Below are positions 8,156-16,920 of a DNA stretch of 47,422 nt, in pieces. The DNA is taken from positions 1 through 47,422 of the forward strand of contig DJXI01000076.1 of NCBI GenBank assembly GCA_002449695.1, written 5' to 3'. The stretch is from Verrucomicrobia bacterium UBA7008 (GTDB taxonomy: Bacteria > Verrucomicrobiota > Kiritimatiellia > RFP12 > UBA1067). The notes under the pieces were generated by a model. The model was not told the origin of the DNA, did not search any database, and saw only the letters and a list, made by a program, of their open reading frames with translations. Position numbers and translations under genes: made by a program. Position 1 is the stretch's first letter, and every line of letters begins with the position of its first letter.

Positions 8156-9504
8156 CGGTTGTTTTCCGTGCGGGGACCCGTCCGCTCGGCGGCGGTCAGC
8201 TGCGCGGCGTGGGCGTTGAGGTAATCGAGGATGGCGAAGAAGAACATGAGGATCAGCAGGTTGACCTGCTGGCGCAGCACCCATTCGAGGCAGCTCTGCA
8301 GGTAGCAGGCCGTGAGACCGCCGGCGAGACCGGCGGCGAGGCAGGCGTACCACGTGCCCGCGCACCGCCAGACGAGCCGCACGGCGAGAACGAGGTAGTG
8401 GACAAACCACAGCATCATGCAGACGAGCGCGGGAATGCCGCATTCCGCGCCGACGAGCAGGTAGACGGTCTCGACGATGCCGTCGCGGAAGTCCGCGTCG
8501 CGGTTGGGGTGGCGCCCCGCCCGCTCGGCGTAATCGTAGGGCGGATTGATCTTGATGCCCCAGTTGTTGATGCCGATGCCGCGCCACGGCTCGTCCTTGA
8601 TCATCTCCCACGCGCAGTTCGCCAGCTCCACGCGCGTGGTTTTCGACGCCTCAGGCGCCGTCTGGAAGCGCTCGATGATGCGCGGCAGCATCACCGCAAA
8701 GCCGATCGCGCCGGCGAGCGCGACGGGCGTGAAGCGCCGGACGAGCCGCAGCCCGCCGCCGCGGGGCATCCCCTTCCACCACAGCAGCACGAGGACGAGC
8801 GCGTACGACAGCGGCATCAGCATGATCGCGGCGCGCGAATAGCTGCGCACGGCGGCGGCGGCGGCGGCGACGAAGGCGACGGCCTCGAGCCGCCCGCCCC
8901 GGACGCCCTTCGCGAGATAGAAGGCGAAGAAGAGGCTGCCGAACAGATGCATCGCCATGACCATGCTGTTCTGGTGCGGAAAGACGCCGTGCGGCTGGTA
9001 GACGCCGCTGAAGTGCGCGCGGAGGATCAGGAAAAAGTTCCAGATGCAGAAGCCGGCGAACGCGCGCAGGACCGACTTCAGGTCGTCCGTCGTCTCCAGA
9101 TAGGCGAGGACGGCGAGGTAGGTCAGGTACATCATGGCCATCTTCCACGTCTCCATCCAGCAGAAGAGCGTATCCGCCGCCGCGCCCCAGGACGGCAGAC
9201 ACAGGAGAAAATAGAGGAGATAGAGGCCCGCGCCCGCCGACGGGACAAGACGCGGCCGCGTGCGGCGCAGCGTCGCGACGATGAGCAGCGTGACGGCGAA
9301 GAGGTAGACGACGCTGACCTCCATGCCGCGCGCCGACCCGCGGTACTCCTCGAACGACCAGAAGTTGATGGCGGTCCCCTGGTAGAGACAGAGGGCGGCG
9401 ACCATGCCCCAGATGACGTAGCGCATCCAGCGTCGGTTGAGATAGAGAAGGAACGCCAGAGGCGGGACGCCGAGCGCGGCGATGGCGAAGACGGCGTACT
9501 TCAT
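8152..9504 (-). CDS. O-antigen ligase / polysaccharide polymerase-like membrane protein
   Basis: A 450-residue polytopic inner-membrane protein with about ten to twelve hydrophobic segments. The Wzy_C-type signature appears as RVELANCAWEMIKDEPWRG with following GINNWG, after SYSRAAIMLMPLS, the pattern of WaaL/Wzy/ExoQ proteins that polymerise or ligate lipid-linked glycans on the periplasmic side. It begins three bases after the Wza-like gene and overlaps the GH9 gene by four bases. Polymerase and ligase cannot be separated by sequence; the wza/wzz neighbours favour a capsule/exopolysaccharide polymerase. Confidence 0.8.
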   Translation of the reverse strand: MKYAVFAIAALGVPPLAFLLYLNRRWMRYVIWGMVAALCLYQGTAINFWSFEEYRGSARGMEVSVVYLFAVTLLIVATLRRTRPRLVPSAGAGLYLLYFLLCLPSWGAAADTLFCWMETWKMAMMYLTYLAVLAYLETTDDLKSVLRAFAGFCIWNFFLILRAHFSGVYQPHGVFPHQNSMVMAMHLFGSLFFAFYLAKGVRGGRLEAVAFVAAAAAAVRSYSRAAIMLMPLSYALVLVLLWWKGMPRGGGLRLVRRFTPVALAGAIGFAVMLPRIIERFQTAPEASKTTRVELANCAWEMIKDEPWRGIGINNWGIKINPPYDYAERAGRHPNRDADFRDGIVETVYLLVGAECGIPALVCMMLWFVHYLVLAVRLVWRCAGTWYACLAAGLAGGLTACYLQSCLEWVLRQQVNLLILMFFFAILDYLNAHAAQLTAAERTGPRTENNR

Positions 9505-9507
9505 GTC

Positions 9508-10572
9508 TTAGTCGACCGCGAGCGGCGCGACCCGCGCGGACAGGAGGCTGTAGAGCTGCGCCGTCGGCAGAAGCTTGCGCACAAAGACGTTGTATTCGGA
9601 CAGATCGTCCTTGGGGACGTAGATGATGTCGCCCGCCTTGAGCGCGATGTTCTGGCAGCGGCCCGCCAGGATGCCGTCGATATCCACCTTGTACATCCGC
9701 GGATGGACAAGGCCGTCGCGGATGATGATGATGTGGCTCCAGTGCGAATCGGCGATCCAGCCGGCCTCCGCGAGCGTCTCCAGCAGTCCCATCCCCGGGG
9801 TGTACACGCGGCGGCACGGCGACCTGACCTCGCCGCAGACGGTCACGGACGATTCCGTGCTCTGCGCGATATGGATGTAGTCGCCGCGACGGAGGCGGAT
9901 GTTGTGCAGCCGATCGCCCTTCTCCACCGCGAGACGGACGTTGACGGGGAGGATTTCGTCCCCGCGGATGACGACGGAGTTGTCGAGATCGGCGATGTCG
10001 ATATCAGAGCCCTTGTAGAGGCGGACCGCGCTCGCCCCCGCCATCGCATAGATATCCGCAAGGCGCGTGGAGTTCGAAATGCCGTAGACGCCGGGATGCA
10101 TACACGCGCCCACGATGGTGGCGGTCTCGCTCTGCACCTCGGTGAGCGTGATGCTGACGACGGGATTCTTGACGTACGGCGCGATGCCCGCGCGGATCTT
10201 CTCCGCGCCCTCGCCGATCGTCAGCCCGCTCAGCTGGGTCTGGCCGATGAACGGCAGCCCGATCGTGCCGTCCGGGCCGATGCGCGTCTGCTGGCTCAGA
10301 TCCTCGTGGCCGTAGACGCGGATCTCGATCTTGTCGCCGGCGTTGAGCCGGTAGATGGGTTCGGTCTCCGTCGCCAGCTCCTCCAGCCGCCGCTGACGCG
10401 CCGCCGCGCGGGCGGCGTCGTCGGCGCTTTCCTCCAGCACCGCGCTCGGTTCGTCGGTCTCCGCGCCGAGTTCGAGGACGGTCTGGTAGTGCCGGGTCCA
10501 CCGGTCGGTATAGCAGCCGGCGAGCGCGACGGTCAGAACCGCCGTCCGGGCGAGCCGCGCGCCAAGTCTCAT
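9508..10572 (-). CDS. Wza-like polysaccharide export lipoprotein
   Basis: A 354-residue outer-membrane polysaccharide export protein. The ATG at 10572 overlaps the upstream stop (ATGA). A lipoprotein signal peptide ends in the lipobox LAGC, followed by a linker and the Poly_export domain (YRLNAGDKIEIRVYGHEDLS, then IGPDGTIGLPFIGQ) and two SLBB domains (VGACMHPGVYGISNSTRLAD; GEVRSPCRRVYTPGMGLLE). It forms the periplasm-spanning channel through which polymer leaves the cell together with the Wzz/BY-kinase-like protein encoded just upstream. Length is close to Wza; a long extension in the same frame is an artefact overlapping the upstream gene. Confidence 0.9.
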   Translation of the reverse strand: MRLGARLARTAVLTVALAGCYTDRWTRHYQTVLELGAETDEPSAVLEESADDAARAAARQRRLEELATETEPIYRLNAGDKIEIRVYGHEDLSQQTRIGPDGTIGLPFIGQTQLSGLTIGEGAEKIRAGIAPYVKNPVVSITLTEVQSETATIVGACMHPGVYGISNSTRLADIYAMAGASAVRLYKGSDIDIADLDNSVVIRGDEILPVNVRLAVEKGDRLHNIRLRRGDYIHIAQSTESSVTVCGEVRSPCRRVYTPGMGLLETLAEAGWIADSHWSHIIIIRDGLVHPRMYKVDIDGILAGRCQNIALKAGDIIYVPKDDLSEYNVFVRKLLPTAQLYSLLSARVAPLAVD

Positions 10573-12539
10573 TTCTGATCCTCCATTTCGCGATAGATGC
10601 GGCGGGCGCCGACGCCCACGGCGATGCACATCGCCGGTCTGCCGGCCGCCGCGACGTGACGCCGCGCGTAGGCGAAGGCGCTGCGCGGCGTCACATTGGC
10701 GCCGACGAACAGCAGCACGCTGTCGCAGACGCCCAGCAGCTGGTCGAAGAAGCTGCCGCCGCGCCGGACGCCGCCGGTCATGTGGACGAAGACGTGATCG
10801 TGGTCCGCGCGCAGCGTGGCGAGGTCGGCCTGGAGCATCTGCACCTCGGTCGGCGCGAGCGAATAGCGGTTGTCGACGGGGAAGAAGCCGGACGAGCCCT
10901 TGTACACCGTGGTGATCAGCGTCTCGCCGTCCGCCGGCGGGGTGAATTCCGACTGGGGCACGATCTCCAGCGAAAACGCCTGTTCGCCCGACATGGCGAG
11001 CGACCAGCGCAGCGACTCGTCGAACTCCGGCGGCACCTCGGCGCCGTCCAGCCGCGCGACGAGGACGATCCCCTTGGGCAGGTCCGCATGGATGAAGTTG
11101 AGAGCCAGGACGCCGAGTATGTCCTTTTCCTTGACCTCCGGCAGCGCGCCCGGCTTCGGGATCGAGCCGATGAAGACGATGTCCTCGTAGAGCGCGATCT
11201 CGCGCCCGTCGCGCACCTTGCCCGTCGCGAGCTCGACCGCCAGCAGCCACAGCGCGAGGATGAACGTGCAGACCGCCGCGGCGACGGTCGCGAAGATGAA
11301 GTTCCGCGGGTCGAGGGGATCGCGGTCGTTGGCGCCGCGCGCCTTTTCGATCTGCTGCAGGTCGGAGCGCACCGACATCTCCATGTAGGTGATGTTCTCC
11401 AGCTGCTCGTCGAGATCGCGCAGCATCAGCTCCGCGTCCGAACGCTTGACGCGCAGACGGTCGAAAGCGGGGATGATCACGGTCAGTTCGCCGGAGCGGC
11501 GCTCGTTCTCGGCGATTTCGTTTTCAAGCGCCTGGATGTTCTCGCGCAGAACGTCGAGCCGGAGCGCCGTGTCCGCCAGATCGCTCGCGTGCGCCTCGAT
11601 GCTGTCGAGCATCGCGATATCCACGTCCGCGATGCCGTGCGACTGCAGAAACTCGGTGTACGACGCCATCAGCGCGCGGCGCTCCTCAAGCTTGCCGACG
11701 ACCTTCGGGTTGAGGTCGGTGTAACGCTCGCGCAGGGCCGCGAGCTCCGCGTCGATCGCGGCGATCGCCGCACCGCGCTTGCGGATCTCGACGGCGTTCG
11801 CGGCGACAAGCGGGCCGATTCCCCCGGTCTGCTGCTCCAGCTTGCGACGTTTCGCCTCCTCGTTCGCGCGCTGGACGTGGAGCATCGACAGGTTGCGACG
11901 CTGGTCGGACAGAAGCGCGTTGATGGCGGTCAGCGTCTCGACCGGCGCGACGACGCCCGCCTTTCCCTTGAGCGTGTTCTCCTCGGATTCCAGCTCGGCC
12001 ACGCGTTTCTGAAGCGTCTCCTTGCGGACTTCGAGCGATTCGCGCCAGTTGGCGAGGTCGCGCTGACGGTAGTCGATGTATTCCTCGATCAGCGTCTCGG
12101 CGTAGCCGTTGACCTTCTTGACGGCGCCGGCTAACGTCGGCGCGCGGGCGGAGAGCGTGAAGAGGTTGGTCGGACGGCGCTCCTGCTTGATGTCAAGGTC
12201 GATCGTCAGACACTCGCGCTCCGCCGGATCGAGCGAGAGCAGCCGGCCGACGCGCCGCTTGATCGACCGGCGGCAGAGGACCGAAAAGAGCTGCTTGTCG
12301 CTCATGTTCTGGATCTGCGCGACCTGGCGGGGCGTGTAGAGGAGCTGCGTCGTCGCGTCGTAGCGGTGGTCGCTTTTGGCGAAGTGGTTGACGAGATAGG
12401 CCGCAAAGACGAGCACCGCCGAGACGAACGTGAGGAGGAGAAGCCCCCACCACTTCATCAAGATCAGCAGCGCCGTTTGACGCAATACCGCAAATTTGCG
12501 CAGCTGTTCACGCTCCGCTTCTGTCAGTTCCGCTTCCAT
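10569..12539 (-). CDS. Wzz/GumC-like polysaccharide co-polymerase with degenerate BY-kinase domain
   Basis: A 656-residue inner-membrane protein: first TM at about 27-50 (LLLLTFVSAVLVFAAYLVNH), a large periplasmic Wzz region with long coiled coils (about 150-400), second TM at about 415-438, then a cytoplasmic domain. That domain keeps the BY-kinase Walker B-like place (HDHVFVHMTGGVRRG, then CDSVLLFVGANVT) but where Walker A should be it reads VLVARLDGAEVPP, with no GKS/GKT, and there is no C-terminal tyrosine cluster. It probably controls chain length and export without kinase activity. First gene of the operon; its start is 19 bases downstream of an extended -10. Confidence 0.85.
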   Translation of the reverse strand: MEAELTEAEREQLRKFAVLRQTALLILMKWWGLLLLTFVSAVLVFAAYLVNHFAKSDHRYDATTQLLYTPRQVAQIQNMSDKQLFSVLCRRSIKRRVGRLLSLDPAERECLTIDLDIKQERRPTNLFTLSARAPTLAGAVKKVNGYAETLIEEYIDYRQRDLANWRESLEVRKETLQKRVAELESEENTLKGKAGVVAPVETLTAINALLSDQRRNLSMLHVQRANEEAKRRKLEQQTGGIGPLVAANAVEIRKRGAAIAAIDAELAALRERYTDLNPKVVGKLEERRALMASYTEFLQSHGIADVDIAMLDSIEAHASDLADTALRLDVLRENIQALENEIAENERRSGELTVIIPAFDRLRVKRSDAELMLRDLDEQLENITYMEMSVRSDLQQIEKARGANDRDPLDPRNFIFATVAAAVCTFILALWLLAVELATGKVRDGREIALYEDIVFIGSIPKPGALPEVKEKDILGVLALNFIHADLPKGIVLVARLDGAEVPPEFDESLRWSLAMSGEQAFSLEIVPQSEFTPPADGETLITTVYKGSSGFFPVDNRYSLAPTEVQMLQADLATLRADHDHVFVHMTGGVRRGGSFFDQLLGVCDSVLLFVGANVTPRSAFAYARRHVAAAGRPAMCIAVGVGARRIYREMEDQK

Positions 12540-12558
12540 TCAGTTGTTTGAAGTGGAT

Positions 12559-12567
12559 AGTATATCA
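12559..12567 (-). promoter_or_regulatory. Extended -10 promoter of the exopolysaccharide operon
   Basis: Minus-strand TGATATACT within an A/T-rich island in otherwise GC-rich DNA, 19 bases before the wzz-like start. No convincing -35 and no strong Shine-Dalgarno are seen in the short leader. Confidence 0.55.
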
Positions 12568-12584
12568 TATTTTTGCCGCCTCTC

Positions 12585-13562
12585 CTAGCGGGAACTCACC
12601 GTTTGCGCGCGAATCTTCGCGAACGAGGCGCGCATTGACGCTTCAGCCCCCCAGGCCACGCGCCGGCGCGCGGGGCTGACGATGCGGCAGTGTTTCGTGA
12701 CGATGTTGCGCTCCAGCTTCCAGCCGCCGCATGTCTCGAGCACCTCCCACCAGATGCCCGCGTCGATCACCTTCCACTCCAGATTGAGGCGGCCCTGCGG
12801 CACCCGCACCTGCGCGTTCGCTGACGGATGGCCGTCCAGAATCCGCCGCAGCTCGGTGAAGTAGAACGCCGCCAGGTGGTTGCACACGCGCTTCACCGTT
12901 TCTGAACGGCCCCAGAGCGCGTCGATTGCCGTCTCCTCCGTGATTGTTTTCGGCACCGCATATTCGACGACATTCGCCACCGCGACGGGAGCGCCGTTCC
13001 GTCCGAGCGCCGGAGCGCCCTCGCCGCCGGCAAGATCATAGCCGTATTTCAGCACGGAGTCGTGCGGGTTCACGACCAGAATGGCGGGGCGGACGCATCC
13101 GCCGCCCATCTGCGCGACATCCGGGTCGTCCATCGGCATCGCCGGCGCGAGCAAAATGCCCTGGTCGACCTTCACGCCCTTGCGCGCCAGTTCCGCGAGC
13201 GTGCGCGCCACGATGCGTCCGCCCAGCGAATGGCCCACGATCGTCAGTTCGGCGCGAAAGGCGTCATTGGTGGCCGCGATCTCGTCGGCGAACTGCCGCG
13301 CCGCAATATCCGCATTCGCCATGGATTCGGACCAGCCGCGGTCCCCGTCCCAGCCGCGGAACACGCAGACGCTCCCGGCAAACACGTTTGTGCAGGAAGT
13401 GTACGCCAGACCGTTCGTCTCGGTCGTGCGGTTCCAGCCCGGCACGTACCACACCTCGGCCGCCGCCGTCGCGGCGATACCGGCGGCCAGAAGCAGCATG
13501 ATCGACCTCACGCCGACTCGCAACAAGCTGTATTTGTCTGCGTTCGTCTGCGGTTTATTCAT
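12585..13562 (-). CDS. Secreted alpha/beta hydrolase (lipase-like)
   Basis: About 325 residues. The signal peptide (RSIMLLLAAGIAATAAA) is followed by mature EVWYVPGWNRTTETNG and the nucleophile elbow VGHSLGG, with RIVARTLAEL after it, typical of alpha/beta-hydrolases exported to the periplasm. The catalytic Asp and His are not obvious, candidates being NPHDSV and NHLAAF. The start is uncertain: ATG 13562 gives an N-terminal stretch NKPQTNADKYS that is encoded by a dispersed repeat arm, whereas GTG about 50 bases downstream would give a normal signal peptide. It stands alone between the EPS operon and the repeat-rich region. Substrate unknown. Confidence 0.75.
   Translation of the reverse strand: MNKPQTNADKYSLLRVGVRSIMLLLAAGIAATAAAEVWYVPGWNRTTETNGLAYTSCTNVFAGSVCVFRGWDGDRGWSESMANADIAARQFADEIAATNDAFRAELTIVGHSLGGRIVARTLAELARKGVKVDQGILLAPAMPMDDPDVAQMGGGCVRPAILVVNPHDSVLKYGYDLAGGEGAPALGRNGAPVAVANVVEYAVPKTITEETAIDALWGRSETVKRVCNHLAAFYFTELRRILDGHPSANAQVRVPQGRLNLEWKVIDAGIWWEVLETCGGWKLERNIVTKHCRIVSPARRRVAWGAEASMRASFAKIRAQTVSSR
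13536..13556. repeat. Half copy of palindromic repeat family i (ACCGCAGACnnnCGCAGAC)
   Basis: On the minus strand this reads AAACCGCAGACGAACGCAGA, the arm that also bounds the 19191-19430 element and the 18030-18066 palindrome. Here it lies inside the 5' end of the hydrolase frame and would encode KPQTNAD. Confidence 0.7.
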
Positions 13563-13563
13563 T

Positions 13564-13686
13564 TCAATCATAATAGATATTCCGTTTCTTTGCAAAAACA
13601 GTGTTGTTGGTCAACTCAACCTCGTACGAGAACCACGCCTTGTCACCCCTGCGGCCCAGCGCGCCATCATGCGAGAAATACCACAC
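13564..13686 (-). pseudogene. Possible small gene or C-terminal remnant (40 residues)
   Basis: An open frame whose product has a convincing protein-like composition (VWYFSHDGALGRRGDKAWFS, then YEVELTNNTVFAKKRNIYYD, stop) and GC-rich third positions. The frame continues upstream only into a palindromic repeat and meets a stop there; no ATG or Shine-Dalgarno is present, only GTG 13686. It most likely is the 3' end of a gene truncated by the repeat at 13707-13796. I do not recognise the family. Confidence 0.4.
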
Positions 13687-13706
13687 TTCACTATTGTACC
13701 TTTCTT

Positions 13707-13796
13707 GTTTTAGACAGGATTTACAGGATTGGCAGGATTAAGAATGTAGACGCCGTTTCCCGTAATCCTGTTAATCTTGTTAATCCTGTCTAAAAA
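13707..13796. repeat. Palindromic repeat family ii, copy 1
   Basis: Imperfect inverted repeat: left arm TTTTAGACAGGATTTACAGG, right arm made of CAGGATT units in reverse complement ending CCTGTCTAAAA, with a ~25-base unique centre. Other copies are at 20117-20199, 20936-21018 and 21727-21818. It lies between the secreted repeat-protein gene and the 40-residue remnant. Confidence 0.85.
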
Positions 13797-13825
13797 CCTC
13801 TTACATGATACCATTTCCTACTCTG

Positions 13826-16255
13826 TTATCTCCATACCGGGATGAAGAGAAGATCGACCTTCGTCCCCTTCTCCGGGTCGTTCTCCCAGCGGAAGAACCG
13901 CCAGAGGAACGAGGTCTTCGAATAGCCGTTCGTCTTCGAATCGTAGGTAAAGCCAGGGAAGGCGTCTATCGTAACGTCGCCGTTCGTCTCCTCCCGGTCC
14001 CAGAGCTTCCAGAGGACGCGCGTATGCGTATGCGACGTGGCGGCTCGGATATCGGATTCGTGCTCCCGGTAGAACAGTCCGCACAGCAGCATTGACTCGG
14101 TTTTGTTTTCTTCATTAACGCGGCGCCGCGTCGGCACGTCGTAGGTAACGCGGCGAGTAGTCTCGTTGTTGAAGAAAAGGCGGTTGCCCTGCTTGGAATT
14201 GTAGGACAGCCTATATTCATTTCCGCCAAGGTAGCCGTGAACCGACTGGTCGTGGTCCGAGCCGAGCAGCACCGAGCCTGAGATCCGCGAATCGACCCGT
14301 ACGGACGCATACGTGTTCGTCCAGCACGAAACCTCGCCGACGGAATTGGAGCTGCTCGTCACTTCGCTCCGGAACGTTATGTCTTCCGAAAGTGTCGGTG
14401 CATCGAGACGGGCGAGGTCCGCATCGAACGAAGCGTCCTTCGTGCGGTTGAAGAGCGGAAAGAGCCATCCTCCCGTCTTCGATCCGGTGCGAATGCCGGC
14501 AAGCGGCGTCGCCAGCCAGCGGGAGGTGTATGCGCCCCTGTTTCTGCTGCCGTAGAGAATCGAGGTGAAGTTCCCGTTTTCGCCGTTGTAGTAGTAGAGC
14601 GGAAACAGGTAGTCGTAGCGCGCCTTGCCGCTTCCGGAAGTGCTGTGCCCGTAGAGAAGCAAGGTGCTAACGTCCGTCCGCCCGTTGTCGTGCCTCGTGA
14701 AGCCCGACAGAAGCGGCGGGATGATGTACGTATCCGTCTTCTCAATCTCGTTGCGGTCGTGCGCATACGGCAGGGAGACAAAGGACTTCCTGTCTGCGTA
14801 GAAAAACGGCAGTATCCATGTCGACTCCCGCCCCTTGCCGAAAAGCGACGTCACAAAGGCCCCGTCGCTGTTCTCGTAGTAGAACGGAAACGCCCAGCTG
14901 GAGCGCGCGCCGTCCTTTCCGCCCCATGTCGCGCCACCAAGGCCGAGCAGTACATCCGCCTCGCGCGAGCCGTCCGACTTCGTCCTGCCACCGGAAAGCA
15001 GCAGCGGAACCGTCCAACTTTTCAGCGAACCGTCCGAGTCTTTTGTATGGCACCAGAGCGCAGAATAGAGCGACCGCTCGTCGCTGTACCAGAGCGGGAA
15101 GCACCACTGCGAGGACTTGTTGCGTCCGTAGAGCGGCGTGATGAACGTACCGTCGTTGTCGCCGAAGTAGAACGGCATGCACCACGAGGCGGCGTAGCCC
15201 TTGTCGTCGGACATGAAGCCAGCGGCGTTCAGGAGGAATCCGTTCTTCCGTACGCCGTCTCGGTAGACGCCGCCGGAAAGGAGTAGCGGCATCAGCCACT
15301 GGTCGATGAGATCGTCGGATCCGGTATGATGGTACCACAGCGGCGAGGCGAACGTATGCGCGTCGGAATACCATCCGGGAAGACCCCACTTCGCCTCTCC
15401 CGTCTGCCCGTAGACTGGCGTCACGAGCGTGCCGCTGCTGTTGGCGTAGTAGAGCGGCGCGCACCACGATTCGCGACTGCCGTCCGCCCCGTTCCTGTTG
15501 CGCCCGGCAAGCCAGAGAAGATAGCGGTCCTTCTGCCAGGAGCCTTCCTGCCAGCCGCCCGAAAGCGCGAGAATCGACAGCCAGGACGTTATGTCGCCAT
15601 CGTTGTTCCACTTGCAGTGGTACGGCAGCGTGGTAAAGCTCCAGCGGTCTTTGTGCCACAGCGGGAACAGCCAGTTCTCCGTCACCGCGCCGTCTTCATC
15701 CCAGGTCAAGCCGCCCATTCCGGCAAGAAAATAGGACGAGGAGGCATCGCCTTCGCGCACATGGGAGTATGGAATCGAATAGAAGTTTCGAGGCGACTTG
15801 ACATAGAGCGGCAAAAGCCAGTGGGACATCTCGGTTTTGTAACGATTGTAGCCGACGAGGCCGCATGCCGCCCAGAAAGTCGTCGCATAGTCGCGTCCAT
15901 GATAGTAGTAGGCAGGGAAAACGCTGTGCGTAACGCCCGAGCCGTCGAGATCCCACCACACGATCGGGAACAGCGTACCCTCGCTGAAATCATATTCGGC
16001 GGCAAGCGGAAAGACGATAAACCCGCTGTCCATAAACCAAAACTCAGGGAATACGCAGAACATGTCGCGATTGCGGATAATCGGAAAAATGCGCCATTCG
16101 TCCGAGTCCTTGAAATGTCCAAGCGGCCAGATGACATCAAGCGCACCGTCGTCGTATCCCATTATCGGCCAGAGGTTGAGACGGTCTTCGACGGCCCTGC
16201 TGACCATAGGCGCGAACAGCGCCGCCATCATCGAGGCAACAATCAGTTTTTTCAT
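13826..16255 (-). CDS. Large secreted protein of tandem aromatic repeats, unknown family
   Basis: An 809-residue protein with a clear signal peptide (MKKLIVASMMAALFAPMVSR) and AGGAGG before the start. From about residue 190 to 560 it consists of several long repeats of roughly 130 residues built from short blocks: W(C/A)xPLYY..., GTFxTPLYG, W.FPLWYSD, S.LWYH..SDG, WxxPLLLSGG. Tryptophan, tyrosine and Ser-Asp-Gly turns dominate, suggesting a beta-structure such as a propeller or solenoid, or a surface/outer-membrane beta protein. The C-terminal 200 residues are less regular. It begins 11 bases after the GDYXXLXY gene, so it is probably co-transcribed with it. No function can be assigned. Confidence 0.85.
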   Translation of the reverse strand: MKKLIVASMMAALFAPMVSRAVEDRLNLWPIMGYDDGALDVIWPLGHFKDSDEWRIFPIIRNRDMFCVFPEFWFMDSGFIVFPLAAEYDFSEGTLFPIVWWDLDGSGVTHSVFPAYYYHGRDYATTFWAACGLVGYNRYKTEMSHWLLPLYVKSPRNFYSIPYSHVREGDASSSYFLAGMGGLTWDEDGAVTENWLFPLWHKDRWSFTTLPYHCKWNNDGDITSWLSILALSGGWQEGSWQKDRYLLWLAGRNRNGADGSRESWCAPLYYANSSGTLVTPVYGQTGEAKWGLPGWYSDAHTFASPLWYHHTGSDDLIDQWLMPLLLSGGVYRDGVRKNGFLLNAAGFMSDDKGYAASWCMPFYFGDNDGTFITPLYGRNKSSQWCFPLWYSDERSLYSALWCHTKDSDGSLKSWTVPLLLSGGRTKSDGSREADVLLGLGGATWGGKDGARSSWAFPFYYENSDGAFVTSLFGKGRESTWILPFFYADRKSFVSLPYAHDRNEIEKTDTYIIPPLLSGFTRHDNGRTDVSTLLLYGHSTSGSGKARYDYLFPLYYYNGENGNFTSILYGSRNRGAYTSRWLATPLAGIRTGSKTGGWLFPLFNRTKDASFDADLARLDAPTLSEDITFRSEVTSSSNSVGEVSCWTNTYASVRVDSRISGSVLLGSDHDQSVHGYLGGNEYRLSYNSKQGNRLFFNNETTRRVTYDVPTRRRVNEENKTESMLLCGLFYREHESDIRAATSHTHTRVLWKLWDREETNGDVTIDAFPGFTYDSKTNGYSKTSFLWRFFRWENDPEKGTKVDLLFIPVWR

Positions 16256-16266
16256 TGCTCTACCTC

Positions 16267-16920
16267 CTACTTCGAAGACATCGCCTCGCGCGCACACGAC
16301 ACAATCGACTTGCCGTCGACCTCGATGCCGGTCATGACGATTTCGCTTCCTTTCACGCGATAGACGGCGACGGCCTTGCCGGAATTCGTCATTTCGCGCA
16401 GGACCCTCTCCGCCGCCGGAGCGACGCGTTCATTGACGAACAGCTGGTCGGGGAACGTGAAGGTAACCTTGAACGGCGAGGCGGCGCGTCGATTTTCGAA
16501 GTCCGCGCTGGACTCGTCCTTGCCGCGATTCTCCCATGAGACTGACCGTTCGGCGCGCGAGGAAATCGGCTTAGCCCAGATTCCGCCGTCATCCTGCGGC
16601 TCAAGCGCCGCTGCCGACACGCGCCAGAGTCCGTTCGTGGACGGCTCAAGCCTTGCAACGAACTTGTCGCGGTAATTCCAGTAATTGTCATCAGCCAGCG
16701 AAACGCCGACTATATTAGTGCACGATTCGCGCACTGCCGTGCGCAGATAGCGTCCCCGCAGCGGATCGTACGGATCGAACGCCTCGCAGCGGAAGCGCAC
16801 CTCGGTACCGTTCCTCACAATGTTCTCGTAGCGTCCAATAAGCCAGCCGATGGCAGCGCACTGCACGGCAAGCGCAACGGCGACACAGACGGTTTTCCTG
16901 ATGTTCTTCTTCATTTTCAT
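16267..16920 (-). CDS. GDYXXLXY-domain protein
   Basis: A 217-residue protein with one N-terminal membrane segment (VCVAVALAVQCAAIGWLIG) and a periplasmic domain. FDPYDPLRGRYLRT corresponds to the DPRDPLRGDYxxLxY motif that names the family; the C-terminus KVTFTFPDQLFVNERVAP and AVAVYRVKGSEIVMTGIEVDG also fits. These proteins are usually encoded right after a DUF2157 membrane protein, as here (ATGA overlap at 16917-16920). Role unknown; they are proposed to act with DUF2157 at the envelope. The classical GDY is GRY here. Confidence 0.8.
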   Translation of the reverse strand: MKMKKNIRKTVCVAVALAVQCAAIGWLIGRYENIVRNGTEVRFRCEAFDPYDPLRGRYLRTAVRESCTNIVGVSLADDNYWNYRDKFVARLEPSTNGLWRVSAAALEPQDDGGIWAKPISSRAERSVSWENRGKDESSADFENRRAASPFKVTFTFPDQLFVNERVAPAAERVLREMTNSGKAVAVYRVKGSEIVMTGIEVDGKSIVSCAREAMSSK

